DNA from: JAVXCQ01 sp036659415
GTDB lineage: Bacteria > Bacillota > Negativicutes > Acidaminococcales > Acidaminococcaceae
DNA: 11,786 nucleotides
Reading direction: 5' to 3'
Assembly (NCBI GenBank): GCA_036659415.1
Contig: JAVXCQ010000031.1
Location: 1 to 11,786, forward strand
Each line of letters starts with the position of its first letter. The stretch's first letter is position 1. Shown here piece after piece: positions 1 through 8,081 of this stretch. The position numbers were made by a program, and so were the translations under genes. Below the pieces are notes generated by a model. That model did no database searches. It was not told the DNA's origin and worked only from the letters and a program-made list of their open reading frames with translations.

Positions 1-1097
1 ACTTTCTCTGCCTCTGCTTCCGTTAGCCACGGACTCATGGGTATACTCAGCACTTGCTTGCAAGCCGCTTCTGCATTGGGGAAAGCTCCTTGTTTATATC
101 CTAAATTTAGATAAGCAGTTTGCAAATGTAAGGGACGCGGATAATAAACCATGCTGGGAATAGCCGCCGCTTGTAATTTAGCTTGCAAGTCCTTACGCTC
201 AGTTTCAGAGGGTAAAAGAAGAGTATATTGTGCCCAACTGGATTCATAATGAGCAGGCACTATCGGCACTTTGTATTTGCCTTGGAGCTTAGCCGTATAA
301 TATGCTGCCCATTTATTGCGTAGCACTAGATCCTGTTGCCTAAACGCTTGTAGCTTGGGTAACAAAATAGCGGCCTGAATAGTATCTAGGCGTGAATTCA
401 AACCAATGCGGACATTATCATATTTCTCTGTTCCTTTACCATGAATGCGTAGAGATAATAGCTGTTGAGCTAAAGCGTCATCATCAGTAAAAATTGCTCC
501 TCCATCACCATAGCACCCGAGTGGTTTTGCTGGGAAAAAGGAGGTTGTACCGGCATGACCAAAGCTACCGGCTTTGCGTCCGTTAATGCTACCACCAAAA
601 CCTTGAGCCGCATCTTCTAGTATCAATAAGTTATATTTTTGGGCAATTTGCATAATTTCAGGATAGTTGGCTGGCAAGCCAAAAAGATCCACCGGAATAA
701 TGGCCTTAGGTTTTAATTTACCTGCGGCAATAACCTTTTTAATCTCAGCTTCCAAACTCGCAATATTCATCGTAAAAGTATCCAAGTCAATATCCGTAAA
801 AACCGGGGTCGCACCTTCCAAACTTACCACTTCCGCCGTTGACATAAAAGTAAACGTTGGCACAAATACAGCATCACCTGCACCAATACCCCAGGCCATC
901 AAGACCAGTTGTAGCGCATCTGTGCCGTTGGCACAAGTAATACAATGCTTTACTCCTACATAGTCCGCCAGCTGTGTTTCCAGTTCGCCAACTTCCGGTC
1001 CCATAATATATTTGCCGTGTTGTAACACTTTTTTGATATTGGCATCTATTGCTACCTGTAAAGCCTGATATTGTGCCTGCAAATTGATAAATTGCAT
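1..1097 (-). CDS. wbpE: UDP-3-oxo-GlcNAcA aminotransferase (WbpE/WlbC-like), partial at its 3' end
   Basis: A PLP-dependent DegT/DnrJ/EryC1/StrS sugar aminotransferase, 365 codons visible, with the C-terminus cut off by the window edge. I translated it by hand from ATG at 1097, which has a purine-rich GGGGGGAG ribosome site 7 nt upstream. Visible family marks are the cofactor loop NGTDAL near residues 57-62, EDAAQGFGG near 161-169 (D162 should contact the PLP pyridine nitrogen), and SFFPAKPLGCYGDGG near 186-200 with the Schiff-base lysine at about K191. The SFFPAKPLG form is the one seen in WbpE/WlbC, which transfer an amino group from glutamate to C3 of UDP-3-oxo-GlcNAcA. It follows the wbpD-like gene by 18 bp, in the same operon as wbpA- and wbpB-like genes. 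Related C3 or C4 aminotransferases are possible by motif alone, but the neighbours favour WbpE. Probably only a few residues are missing. Confidence 0.88.
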   Translation of the reverse strand, partial: MQFINLQAQYQALQVAIDANIKKVLQHGKYIMGPEVGELETQLADYVGVKHCITCANGTDALQLVLMAWGIGAGDAVFVPTFTFMSTAEVVSLEGATPVFTDIDLDTFTMNIASLEAEIKKVIAAGKLKPKAIIPVDLFGLPANYPEIMQIAQKYNLLILEDAAQGFGGSINGRKAGSFGHAGTTSFFPAKPLGCYGDGGAIFTDDDALAQQLLSLRIHGKGTEKYDNVRIGLNSRLDTIQAAILLPKLQAFRQQDLVLRNKWAAYYTAKLQGKYKVPIVPAHYESSWAQYTLLLPSETERKDLQAKLQAAAIPSMVYYPRPLHLQTAYLNLGYKQGAFPNAEAACKQVLSIPMSPWLTEAEAEK

Positions 1098-1115
1098 CTT
1101 TGCGCTCCCCCCTTG

Positions 1116-1685
1116 TTATTCTTCCCTTAAACCTTGTTCTTCTTCTACATACTTCCGTCCGCAATGACTGCAAAGCAGTGATACCCCTAGTTTTTCTCCG
1201 CATTCACAAATCCAGCCAACTTGCCTAGCCGGCACGCCGATCATCCGAGCATAATTCTTAACATCAACCGCCACTACTGACCCTGCTGCCACAAAAGCCC
1301 ACTTACCTACGGTGTGTCCACAAACAATCGTAGAATTAGCACCTAGGGTAGCACCCTGCTTAATCAAAGTTTTTTTGTAACCGGCGACACCTTTGGGATA
1401 TTTGGCTCGCGGATTCATATCGTTAGTAAAGACCATAGAGGGACCACAAAAAACATCATCTTCTATCTCCACGCCTTCGTAAATAGAAACGTTGTTTTGC
1501 ACTTTAACACCGTTACCAATCAAGACGTGATTACTAACATTGACGTTTTGTCCAAAGGAACAACCCTCACCAATATGTGCACCGGTTTGGATATGACAAA
1601 AGTGCCAGATTTTAGTACCGGCACCGATAACGACATCATCATCTACATAGCTACTCGCATGAACAAAATATTGCTTATCCCTCAT
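1116..1685 (-). CDS. wbpD: UDP-3-amino-GlcNAcA N-acetyltransferase (WbpD/WlbB-like)
   Basis: A 189-residue left-handed beta-helix acyltransferase. Imperfect hexapeptide repeats run from about residue 11 to 150 (for example VVIGAG, AHIGEG, VLIGNG, ATLGAN), interrupted by the conserved segment FCGPSMVFTNDMNPRA at about 79-94. The C-terminal tail has Cys160, Cys162, Cys172 and Cys175 in a CxC-x9-CxxC zinc-ribbon-like arrangement, common in this family. Known members use acetyl-CoA to acetylate the C3 amine of UDP-GlcNAc(3N)A, giving UDP-2,3-diacetamido-2,3-dideoxy-glucuronate. The ATG at 1685 has GGGAG 8 nt upstream and overlaps the end of the wbpB-like gene by 11 bp, suggesting translational coupling. 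Length matches the family. The exact acyl acceptor is inferred from the neighbours. Confidence 0.9.
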   Translation of the reverse strand: MRDKQYFVHASSYVDDDVVIGAGTKIWHFCHIQTGAHIGEGCSFGQNVNVSNHVLIGNGVKVQNNVSIYEGVEIEDDVFCGPSMVFTNDMNPRAKYPKGVAGYKKTLIKQGATLGANSTIVCGHTVGKWAFVAAGSVVAVDVKNYARMIGVPARQVGWICECGEKLGVSLLCSHCGRKYVEEEQGLREE

Positions 1686-2757
1686 GTTGAAATCTCCCTT
1701 TAAAGTCTAATGTACTACCTTGTGCTAAGGGCAACTTAATCGGTCTACCTTCAGCCGCTGACTGATAAATCGCCAGCACCAATTCCAAGGCTCTTTTGCC
1801 GGCATGAGCATCAACCAAAGGTTGAGTTCCGGTTTGGATCGCATGAATAACATCAGCATAAAGCGGGTTATGGCCGAACCCATAGACATTACCGGGGTTT
1901 TCGTGACAGGTGTCTTTCACTGCTTCCGCCTCATCTACACCATCGCCAAAATTCCATTCTTCGATGATATTAACTGATTTACCTCCGGCTTTAACTGTGC
2001 CTTTTTCGCCAAAAATATACAGGGTTTCTTCTAGGTTTTGCGGATAAATATTGGTAGTCCCTTCAATCACACCATACGCACCATTGGCAAACTTAACCAA
2101 AGCCAACCCCAAATCTTCCGCATTAATATACGGGTGCTTGAGATTGTCCGTATAGGCCATGACTTCAGTAATATCGTCCCCCAACATCCAGCGCAAAAGG
2201 TCAATATTATGAATACATTGATTCATTAAAGCACCGCCATCTTGTTCCCAAGTACCACGCCAGGGTGCCTGCCGATAATAATCCTCGCCACGATTCCAGC
2301 GAATATGTGCGGTTCCGTGAAGCAAGCGTCCAAACCGTTTTTGTTCTAAAGCTTCTCGTATTTTTTGGATCGATTTGTTAAAGCGGTTTTGATGACAAGC
2401 TGAAACTACGACACCTTTGGCAGCTGCCGCTTTAATAATAGCTTCGGCGTCAGTAATCGACAGTGCAATCGGTTTTTCAATAATTAAATTGGCTCCGGCT
2501 GCAATACAAGCCAAGGCAATCTGAGCGTGTTTACCACTCTCCGTCGCTATTGCTACCAACTCAGGTTTTTCTTGTGCTAACATTTCTTGATAGTCACTAT
2601 AGCTTTTTACCGTCGTCGGTAAAGCAAATTGCTTTTTTTTATCACTAATAGCTCCCGGAACAAGGTCACACAGGGCTACAATTTCCAAATTATTTTTTTG
2701 TGCTGCGGCCACATGATTAACCGCAATCCGACCACAACCGATAAGTGCATATTTCAA
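1675..2757 (-). CDS. wbpB: UDP-GlcNAcA 3-dehydrogenase, Gfo/Idh/MocA family (WbpB/WlbA-like)
   Basis: A 360-residue Gfo/Idh/MocA oxidoreductase that would oxidise C3 of UDP-GlcNAcA to the 3-keto sugar. The N-terminus starts directly with a Rossmann strand and the dinucleotide loop GCGRIA (residues 7-12). EKP follows at 94-96, typical of the family, with K95 near the nicotinamide, then GGALMNQCIHNID at about 174-186 with H183 and D186 in the active-site position. Translation starts at TTG (2757): AAGGAGG lies 7 nt upstream and no ATG fits the fold as well. In characterised WbpB/WlbA enzymes the bound NADH is reoxidised by 2-oxoglutarate, coupling this step to the following aminotransferase. 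It lies 15 bp after the wbpA-like gene and overlaps wbpD by 11 bp. The family is certain; the substrate is inferred from the operon. Confidence 0.88.
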   Translation of the reverse strand: MKYALIGCGRIAVNHVAAAQKNNLEIVALCDLVPGAISDKKKQFALPTTVKSYSDYQEMLAQEKPELVAIATESGKHAQIALACIAAGANLIIEKPIALSITDAEAIIKAAAAKGVVVSACHQNRFNKSIQKIREALEQKRFGRLLHGTAHIRWNRGEDYYRQAPWRGTWEQDGGALMNQCIHNIDLLRWMLGDDITEVMAYTDNLKHPYINAEDLGLALVKFANGAYGVIEGTTNIYPQNLEETLYIFGEKGTVKAGGKSVNIIEEWNFGDGVDEAEAVKDTCHENPGNVYGFGHNPLYADVIHAIQTGTQPLVDAHAGKRALELVLAIYQSAAEGRPIKLPLAQGSTLDFKGRFQHEG

Positions 2758-2772
2758 AATATCCCCTCCTTA

Positions 2773-4086
2773 TTAAAGCAAATCGATATTATCCCGCTTC
2801 GTAATTTGTTTGAGTGCATTTTTAGTGTCAAAGATGGCTCTAGCATTACTTGCTACCAATTCATAGTCAACATTAGTATGACAAGTGGTTACCACTACAA
2901 GATCAACCGCTTGCACTACCGTTGTCGTTAATGTCGGTAAGCTTTGTTCAATTTTGCCATTGATTTTAATCTGAGCCACCCAGGGGTCAAAATAGTCTAC
3001 TTGAGCACCTCGTTCGCGTAATATTTGCAAGACCTTAAGCGCTGGGCTTTCTCTGTAATCATCAATATCTTGTTTATAAGCTACGCCTAATAAAAGTATA
3101 CGCGAGCCTTGCACCGCCTTGCCAAACTTATTCAAAACAGCAGCTGCTCGGTCAACACAATACTCCGGCATCCGGTCATTAATCATCCCCGATGCTTCAA
3201 TCATTGAGGTATGAAACCCATATTCCCGTGCTTTCCACGATAAATAATAGGGGTCAAGGGGGATACAGTGTCCACCTAGCCCCGGACCTGGATAGAAAGC
3301 TTGAAACCCATAAGGTTTCGTTTTCGCCGCATCCACTACTTCCCACATACTAATACCAATTTTATGGCAAAGAATGGTTAGTTCATTAACCAATCCGATA
3401 TTAATATTACGATAGGTGTTTTCTAGAATTTTTTCCATTTCGGCTACGGCAGGAGAAGATACCTCCTGTACTTCACCGGCTAGTACTTGCCGGTACATAG
3501 CCGCGATAACTTCCGTAGCATCTTTACCAATAGCGCCAACCACTTTGGGCGTATTTTTAGTTTTATACAGCAAGTTACCCGGATCTACTCGTTCAGGGGA
3601 AAATCCTAGGTAAAAATCCTCGCCACACTTAAGTCCGGAACCATTTTCCAAGATCGGTTTAATGAGCTCTTCCGTCGTTCCCGGATAGGTAGTCGATTCC
3701 AAAACCACCATCGTTCCTCGTTTTAAATATCTGGCAATGGCGGTTACACTATCTCGCACGTAACTGATATCTGGCTGTTGATGTTCATCTAATGGTGTTG
3801 GCACACAAATAGCAATAAAATCAACCTCTCCCACAAACGCAAAATCAACCGTAGCTGATAACATACCTTGTTCCACAAGCACTTTTAAATCACTATCAAC
3901 AACATCACCAATGTAATTATGTCCGGCATTCACAAGGTCTACTTTCTCTTTTTGCACGTCAAAACCAATGGTTTTGTATCCGGCTTTCGCTTTTTCTACA
4001 GCTAGGGGCAACCCTACATAACCTAGTCCCACAACACCAACAATAATTTTTTTCTCGTTAATCTTCTGTAGCAGTTCGTTTTTCAC
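2773..4086 (-). CDS. wbpA: UDP-N-acetylglucosamine 6-dehydrogenase (WbpA-like)
   Basis: A 437-residue UDP-glucose/GDP-mannose dehydrogenase-family enzyme that would oxidise UDP-GlcNAc to UDP-GlcNAcA with two NAD+. It has an N-terminal Rossmann domain with GLGYVG at 20-25, VPTPLDE at 95-101, LESTTYPGTT at 129-138, the central helix EMEKILENTYR (about 216-226), and the catalytic nucleophile Cys274 within GPGLGGHCIPLDPYY. A C-terminal UDP-binding domain includes LLLGVAYKQDIDDYRESP. The GGHCIPLDPYYL and YPGTTEE forms are like WbpA rather than UDP-glucose dehydrogenase. The start is GTG at 4086, with AGGAGG 8 nt upstream. It lies 26 bp after the sugar transferase and feeds the following wbpB gene. 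UDP-ManNAc dehydrogenase (WecC type) is an alternative by family, but no WecB-like epimerase is visible here. Confidence 0.9.
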   Translation of the reverse strand: MKNELLQKINEKKIIVGVVGLGYVGLPLAVEKAKAGYKTIGFDVQKEKVDLVNAGHNYIGDVVDSDLKVLVEQGMLSATVDFAFVGEVDFIAICVPTPLDEHQQPDISYVRDSVTAIARYLKRGTMVVLESTTYPGTTEELIKPILENGSGLKCGEDFYLGFSPERVDPGNLLYKTKNTPKVVGAIGKDATEVIAAMYRQVLAGEVQEVSSPAVAEMEKILENTYRNINIGLVNELTILCHKIGISMWEVVDAAKTKPYGFQAFYPGPGLGGHCIPLDPYYLSWKAREYGFHTSMIEASGMINDRMPEYCVDRAAAVLNKFGKAVQGSRILLLGVAYKQDIDDYRESPALKVLQILRERGAQVDYFDPWVAQIKINGKIEQSLPTLTTTVVQAVDLVVVTTCHTNVDYELVASNARAIFDTKNALKQITKRDNIDLL

Positions 4087-4112
4087 CCCAAAAGCCTCCT
4101 GATATTTTCAAA

Positions 4113-4799
4113 TTATTTAAGAACGGCAAGCACCGTTTTGAACATAGTGCGCAACTCTCGCCAAAAGCTAAAAGTTGCTAAGCTTGCTAGATTATAGGCC
4201 ATTTTAGCCGGTAAAACTTGCTCGCGATAGATTGTCTCAATATTCTTTCCTGTACTGAGTTCTTCCTCTTCATCTTTATACAAAATACTGGCCTCACTAG
4301 TAATACCAGCCGGTAATAACAAGGTTGCCAACATCTCCGGAGTATAAGCCGCTACATAACGCGGCACTTCCGGTCGTGTTCCGACAAAACTCATTTCACC
4401 TTTAAGCACATTAATTAATTGTGGCAATTCATCTAAACGACAACTGCGTAAATGCTTGCCTAGCTTCGTTACCCTGGCATCTTGCTTAGCCGTAACCTGC
4501 GCGCCTAGCGTTTCCGCGTGTTGTACCATCGTGCGGAATTTATAAATAAGAAATTGCTTTCCGTATTGAGTAATACGCACCTGTCGAAAAAAAACATCGC
4601 CAGCAGAGTCTAATTTAATGGCTATACTCAAAAAAACAAAGATCGGTGCCAACATTAAGAGCATGGTCAAAGCCATCAAGCGGTCAAAGCCAAACTTACA
4701 GAGCAAGCCGAGCTTTTTGCGTTGTAGCCCTTCATAATAAGGTCTGACTGCTTCATTTTGCATCTTGAGGGGTAAATCTTGCCACTTTTTTAAGAGCAT
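4113..4799 (-). CDS. Undecaprenyl-phosphate sugar phosphotransferase (PglC-type initiating enzyme)
   Basis: A 228-residue bacterial sugar transferase (Pfam Bac_transf type). It would move a sugar-1-phosphate from a UDP-sugar onto undecaprenyl phosphate at the cytoplasmic face, starting a polysaccharide repeat. A single hydrophobic stretch at about 38-62, containing a proline, suits the re-entrant membrane helix of the small monotopic PglC-like class; the extra N-terminal helices of WbaP/WcaJ are absent. Conserved motifs follow: FFRQVR (70-75), YKFRTM (86-91), the catalytic Asp-Glu pair D123-E124 in RLDELPQL, and GTRPEV (140-145). It lies 6 bp after the aminotransferase stop, with an AAGGAA site overlapping that gene's end. 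The upstream dehydratase and aminotransferase suggest a 4-amino-4,6-dideoxy-HexNAc substrate, but donor choice cannot be read from the sequence. Confidence 0.9.
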   Translation of the reverse strand: MLLKKWQDLPLKMQNEAVRPYYEGLQRKKLGLLCKFGFDRLMALTMLLMLAPIFVFLSIAIKLDSAGDVFFRQVRITQYGKQFLIYKFRTMVQHAETLGAQVTAKQDARVTKLGKHLRSCRLDELPQLINVLKGEMSFVGTRPEVPRYVAAYTPEMLATLLLPAGITSEASILYKDEEEELSTGKNIETIYREQVLPAKMAYNLASLATFSFWRELRTMFKTVLAVLK

Positions 4800-4805
4800 T
4801 GCTTT

Positions 4806-6002
4806 CTATTCCTTAATTATATTTTTAAACGTTTGGATAATATAAGCTACTTCCTCATCGGTTAAGCGCGTATGTAGCGGTAACGTAATTTCATTTTCAT
4901 ACAGTGCATAAGCGTGGGGATAATTAGCAATATCAAAACCTAGGTTTTTATATGCAGTATGTAGCGGTAGCGGTTTATAATGTACATTGGTCGCAATACC
5001 GGCAGCAGCCATTTGAATAATCACTTGGTTACGGTAGTCTGCATTTTTGCCCAACAGTCTAACCATATAAAGATGGCCGCTCCCTGCGTGCTCTCGTCCA
5101 TAATGTTGCAGCACCTGCACTGGGCACTCTTGAAAAGCCTCGTCATACCTGGCGATAATTGCTCGCCTCCGTGCTAACATTTGCGGATAACGTTTAAATT
5201 GAATAAGTCCAATCGCCGCCATGATATCAGTCATATTACATTTATAATAAGTACCCTTAATGTCATATTCCCAGGCACCTAATTGTGTTTTTGCCAAGGC
5301 ATCTTTCGACTGCCCGTGTAGAGATAATAACTGAAATTGATGATAAATATCCTCGTTGTTAATCCCAGGAATAGTTCGCCATACGGCGGCTCCACCTTCA
5401 GCCGTCGTAAAATTTTTGACCGCATGAAAAGAAAAGCTGGTAAAATCAGCAAGTGCCCCCGCCCTCTTACCTTGCCGCTCTGCTCCAAAAGCATGGGCTC
5501 CATCTGCCACTACTGCCACTCGTCCTAGTGCCTTTTGTAGCTCGCTGGTAGCGTGAAATAAGGGTTTTTTTTCATTTACAAGGGCGAAAATTTTATCATA
5601 ATCACAAAGAATACCTGCAAGATCTACGGGGATAATAACTTTGGTTTTGGCGGTGATAGCCTGCTTTAATTGGTCATAATCCATTTCTAAGGAGTCTTGC
5701 GCCGTATCGACTAAAACTATTGTCGCACCCAAATGGGCAATAACACTAGCAGAAGCTGTATAAGTATAAGCTGAGGTAATTACTTCATCACCAGGACCTA
5801 CCCCTAATAAGTGTAAACTCAGTTCCAAGGCCGCTGTTGCCGAGTTAAGGCAAACAGCTTGTGGCGTATGACAGTAATTAGCAATAAGCTGTTCCAGTTT
5901 TTTGGTGCGTGGTCCGGTTGTAATCCAGCCCGAACGTAAAGCTGCCGCTACTTCTTCAATTTCTTCTTCTGTAATATCTGGTGGTGAAAAACTAATCTGC
6001 AT
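4806..6002 (-). CDS. UDP-4-keto-6-deoxy-sugar aminotransferase, DegT/DnrJ/EryC1/StrS family (PglE-like)
   Basis: A 398-residue PLP-dependent sugar aminotransferase. Visible marks are SGWITTGPRTKKLE near 24-37 (usual at the start of C4 aminotransferases such as PglE, PseC and ArnB), NSATAALEL near 53-61, the pyridine-nitrogen aspartate D167 in ADGAHAFGA, and the Schiff-base lysine K196 in FHAVKNFTTAEGGA. The SFHAVKN-type motif and the gene just upstream, a 4,6-dehydratase, indicate amination of a UDP-4-keto-6-deoxy-HexNAc. The start at 6002 has a GAGG site 8 nt upstream and lies 25 bp after the dehydratase. It is clearly distinct from the second aminotransferase of this operon at the left edge, whose lysine motif is FFPAKPLG. 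It could belong to a PglE, PseC or related subgroup; stereochemistry cannot be settled by eye. Confidence 0.87.
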   Translation of the reverse strand: MQISFSPPDITEEEIEEVAAALRSGWITTGPRTKKLEQLIANYCHTPQAVCLNSATAALELSLHLLGVGPGDEVITSAYTYTASASVIAHLGATIVLVDTAQDSLEMDYDQLKQAITAKTKVIIPVDLAGILCDYDKIFALVNEKKPLFHATSELQKALGRVAVVADGAHAFGAERQGKRAGALADFTSFSFHAVKNFTTAEGGAAVWRTIPGINNEDIYHQFQLLSLHGQSKDALAKTQLGAWEYDIKGTYYKCNMTDIMAAIGLIQFKRYPQMLARRRAIIARYDEAFQECPVQVLQHYGREHAGSGHLYMVRLLGKNADYRNQVIIQMAAAGIATNVHYKPLPLHTAYKNLGFDIANYPHAYALYENEITLPLHTRLTDEEVAYIIQTFKNIIKE

Positions 6003-6027
6003 CCTGCTAGCCTCTTTCCTTGATTAA

Positions 6028-7881
6028 TTAATCGTCAATCCTGTTGGGCGTATACGTAGGTACTACTTGTTGTAAAACAGCTACAACCTCTTCCCCCGTA
6101 CTCTGTGCTAAAAGTTCTGCAATCTTCCCGTCCATATAGTCTTTGTCCACGCTATGAAGACGTGCGGTAAAAATTTTTTCATGCTGGGTATGCTCTGTTC
6201 CGTCCTCAGCACTGAGCAATTCTTCAAACAGCTTCTCGCCAGGACGCAAACCGGTGAACTGGATTGGGATATCTACTTCAGGTATATAGCCAGATAGTGT
6301 AATCAAATCCTTGGCCAAATCTACGATTTTAACCGGCTCACCCATATCTAAGACAAAAACCTCGCCGCCCTTAGCCATAGCTCCAGCTTGCAACACCAAT
6401 TGGCTCGCCTCCGGAATGGTCATAAAATAGCGTTTCATCTCTGGATGGGTCACCGTCACCGGGCCACCACGAGCAATTTGTTTTTTAAATAGAGGAATCA
6501 CGCTGCCCCTACTACCCAAAACATTGCCAAAGCGTACAGCCACATAATGCGTTCTACTCACTGCATTCATACTTTGGACAAACATCTCGGCTACACGTTT
6601 GGTACAGCCCATAACGCTAGTTGGGTTCACCGCTTTATCCGTGGAAATCATCACAAAAGTTTCTGCTCCGACCCGGTCAGCTTCTTCTGCCAGGACCTTG
6701 GTGCCGAGCACATTGTTTCTAACGGCTTCTACCGGCTGATATTCCATCAAGGGTACGTGTTTATGTGCTGCCGCATGAAAGATTACCTGGGGTTTAAAAT
6801 AATCCATGATGCCAGCAATGCGGTCACGATCGCGCACATCGGCAATAATCGGTATTTTTTTCAATTGGGGATAGGTTAGCCCTAGTTCACTGTTAATTTC
6901 ATAAATACTATTTTCACCTTTGCCGAGCAGGAGAATTTTCTTTGGCCCCATTTTGGCAACCTGCCGACAAATCTCAGAACCAATGGAACCGCCGGCGCCA
7001 GTCACCAGCACTACTTTGTTATTTAAATACTTGCTCACTGCGTGTGTATCCAGTTTGACAGCTTCGCGGCCTAACAAATCCTCTACTTCAATGGGACGCA
7101 ATTGACTGGTATTAACGTTGCCTTCGATAATTTCGTAAACACCGGGGATAATCTTAATATCACACCCTGCATGTTTACATAGCTCAATAATTTCTCTAAT
7201 GGCTCTGCCTTTAATTGACGGCATGGCAATAATAATTTCTTCGACACCGATTTCACTCACCAGTCGTCCAATATCGTTGCGCTTGCCCAAAACGCGAGCC
7301 CCATAAAGTGTTTGACCCTGTTTTTTGTCTGCATCATCGACAAAGCCAACCACCTGTCGTTTCCCTGTATGAAACTGGCCAATTTCCCGCGCAATCATGG
7401 CACCGGCATCGCCAGCCCCTACAATGAGCACCTTTTTCAATTGCTGCGCCTTTAAGTAGGATAAATAGCCTGGTTGGTTGGTGAAATTGCTATAGGTTCT
7501 TAAAGCAAGTCTAGACAAACCCACCGTCATAATCATCAGTACGGCCGAAATAATTTGAATGCTCCTTGGCACATTCACACCAATAAGCCGTGCATACCCA
7601 AACCAACCAATACCGCTGATAAACACGGCAGTAACGATGCTGATGGCTTCGTTAACACTGGCATAGCGCCAAGCTCTGTTGTACAAATGGAAAAGTTTCA
7701 AAACCCCGATGCGAATTACCACTAGTGCCGGCAATTGTGCAACAACGACAGCTACATACTGGGGCGGTAACGTTCCTTCAAACCGCAAAAACACCGCTGC
7801 AAACGCAGTGGCGATGGTACAAATAATATCAATAGCCACCAAAAACAGTGGTAAAAGTAGACCACGCATTAGTATCCCCAT
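6028..7881 (-). CDS. Membrane-bound UDP-GlcNAc 4,6-dehydratase-type protein (PglF/WbpM/CapD family)
   Basis: A polysaccharide-biosynthesis nucleotide-sugar dehydratase, 617 residues from ATG 7881. About four hydrophobic N-terminal segments (roughly 7-33, 42-64, 79-96 and 105-125) anchor it in the membrane. A first nucleotide-binding fold follows (VLIVGAGDAG near 151-160), then an extended short-chain dehydrogenase domain with VTGAGGSIGSE near 293-303. The active site reads STDKAVNPTSVMGCTKR, so the usual catalytic Tyr is Met (about M424) with Lys at about 428, as in WbpM and PglF. The family converts UDP-GlcNAc to UDP-4-keto-6-deoxy-GlcNAc. The reading frame extends to GTG 7893, but the AGGTGA site is 8 nt before the ATG at 7881 and abuts the GTG, so I chose the ATG. 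It is the first gene of the operon. Confidence 0.9.
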   Translation of the reverse strand: MGILMRGLLLPLFLVAIDIICTIATAFAAVFLRFEGTLPPQYVAVVVAQLPALVVIRIGVLKLFHLYNRAWRYASVNEAISIVTAVFISGIGWFGYARLIGVNVPRSIQIISAVLMIMTVGLSRLALRTYSNFTNQPGYLSYLKAQQLKKVLIVGAGDAGAMIAREIGQFHTGKRQVVGFVDDADKKQGQTLYGARVLGKRNDIGRLVSEIGVEEIIIAMPSIKGRAIREIIELCKHAGCDIKIIPGVYEIIEGNVNTSQLRPIEVEDLLGREAVKLDTHAVSKYLNNKVVLVTGAGGSIGSEICRQVAKMGPKKILLLGKGENSIYEINSELGLTYPQLKKIPIIADVRDRDRIAGIMDYFKPQVIFHAAAHKHVPLMEYQPVEAVRNNVLGTKVLAEEADRVGAETFVMISTDKAVNPTSVMGCTKRVAEMFVQSMNAVSRTHYVAVRFGNVLGSRGSVIPLFKKQIARGGPVTVTHPEMKRYFMTIPEASQLVLQAGAMAKGGEVFVLDMGEPVKIVDLAKDLITLSGYIPEVDIPIQFTGLRPGEKLFEELLSAEDGTEHTQHEKIFTARLHSVDKDYMDGKIAELLAQSTGEEVVAVLQQVVPTYTPNRIDD

Positions 7882-7933
7882 TTCTCTCTTCACCTAAAAT
7901 AAACACCAAATTACAATTTTTGATACTTTTTCT

Positions 7934-7962
7934 TATATATTTTACCACAATCGTATTGGCAA
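7934..7962 (-). promoter_or_regulatory. Sigma-A-type promoter of the polysaccharide operon
   Basis: On the minus strand a -35 box TTGCCA (7957-7962) is separated by exactly 17 bp from a -10 box TATATA (7934-7939). It precedes the dehydratase start by about 50 bp, leaving a short AT-rich leader. No other promoter-like sequence was noticed in the short gaps between the seven genes, which supports one transcript. Identified by eye only. Confidence 0.6.
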
Positions 7963-8007
7963 GTATATAAACAATATCATCTGTCCTATAAATAGTCTTC
8001 TCCGCAA

Positions 8008-8029
8008 GCTAGCTTTATAGTCAGCTAGC
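8008..8029. other. Small hairpin between the toxin-antitoxin terminator and the polysaccharide promoter
   Basis: A 7-bp perfect inverted repeat, GCTAGCT (8008-8014) and AGCTAGC (8023-8029), with an 8-nt loop. It lies 4 bp beyond the strong hairpin at 8034-8071, so a minus-strand transcript from the antitoxin gene would meet the two in tandem. It has no T-run of its own. It may be a backup terminator stem or a protein site upstream of the polysaccharide promoter; neither can be decided here. Confidence 0.4.
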
Positions 8030-8030
8030 C

Positions 8031-8071
8031 AAAAGGGGCTTAAACTTTCATGAATGAAAGTTTAAGCCCCT
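8031..8071 (-). terminator. Terminator after the toxin-antitoxin operon
   Basis: An 18-bp perfect inverted repeat, 8034-8051 against 8054-8071, lies 10 bp after the antitoxin stop codon. On the minus strand the stem ends in CCCCT followed by a short T-run (the stem's last T plus 8033-8031). The stem is very stable but the T-run is short, so it could also act partly as a 3' stabiliser. It separates the toxin-antitoxin pair from the polysaccharide operon. Confidence 0.75.
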
Positions 8072-8081
8072 AAGTGCCTCG

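Noticed and set aside
874..1203. 109-codon open frame on the minus strand
   Set aside because: It crosses the junction of the wbpD-like and wbpE-like genes in another frame, and its translation is rich in Arg and Cys with no family signature. Both real genes have good start sites and motifs.
7882..7893. Four-codon N-terminal extension of the dehydratase from GTG 7893
   Set aside because: The AGGTGA ribosome site overlaps the GTG, so initiation there is unlikely; the ATG at 7881 has correct spacing.
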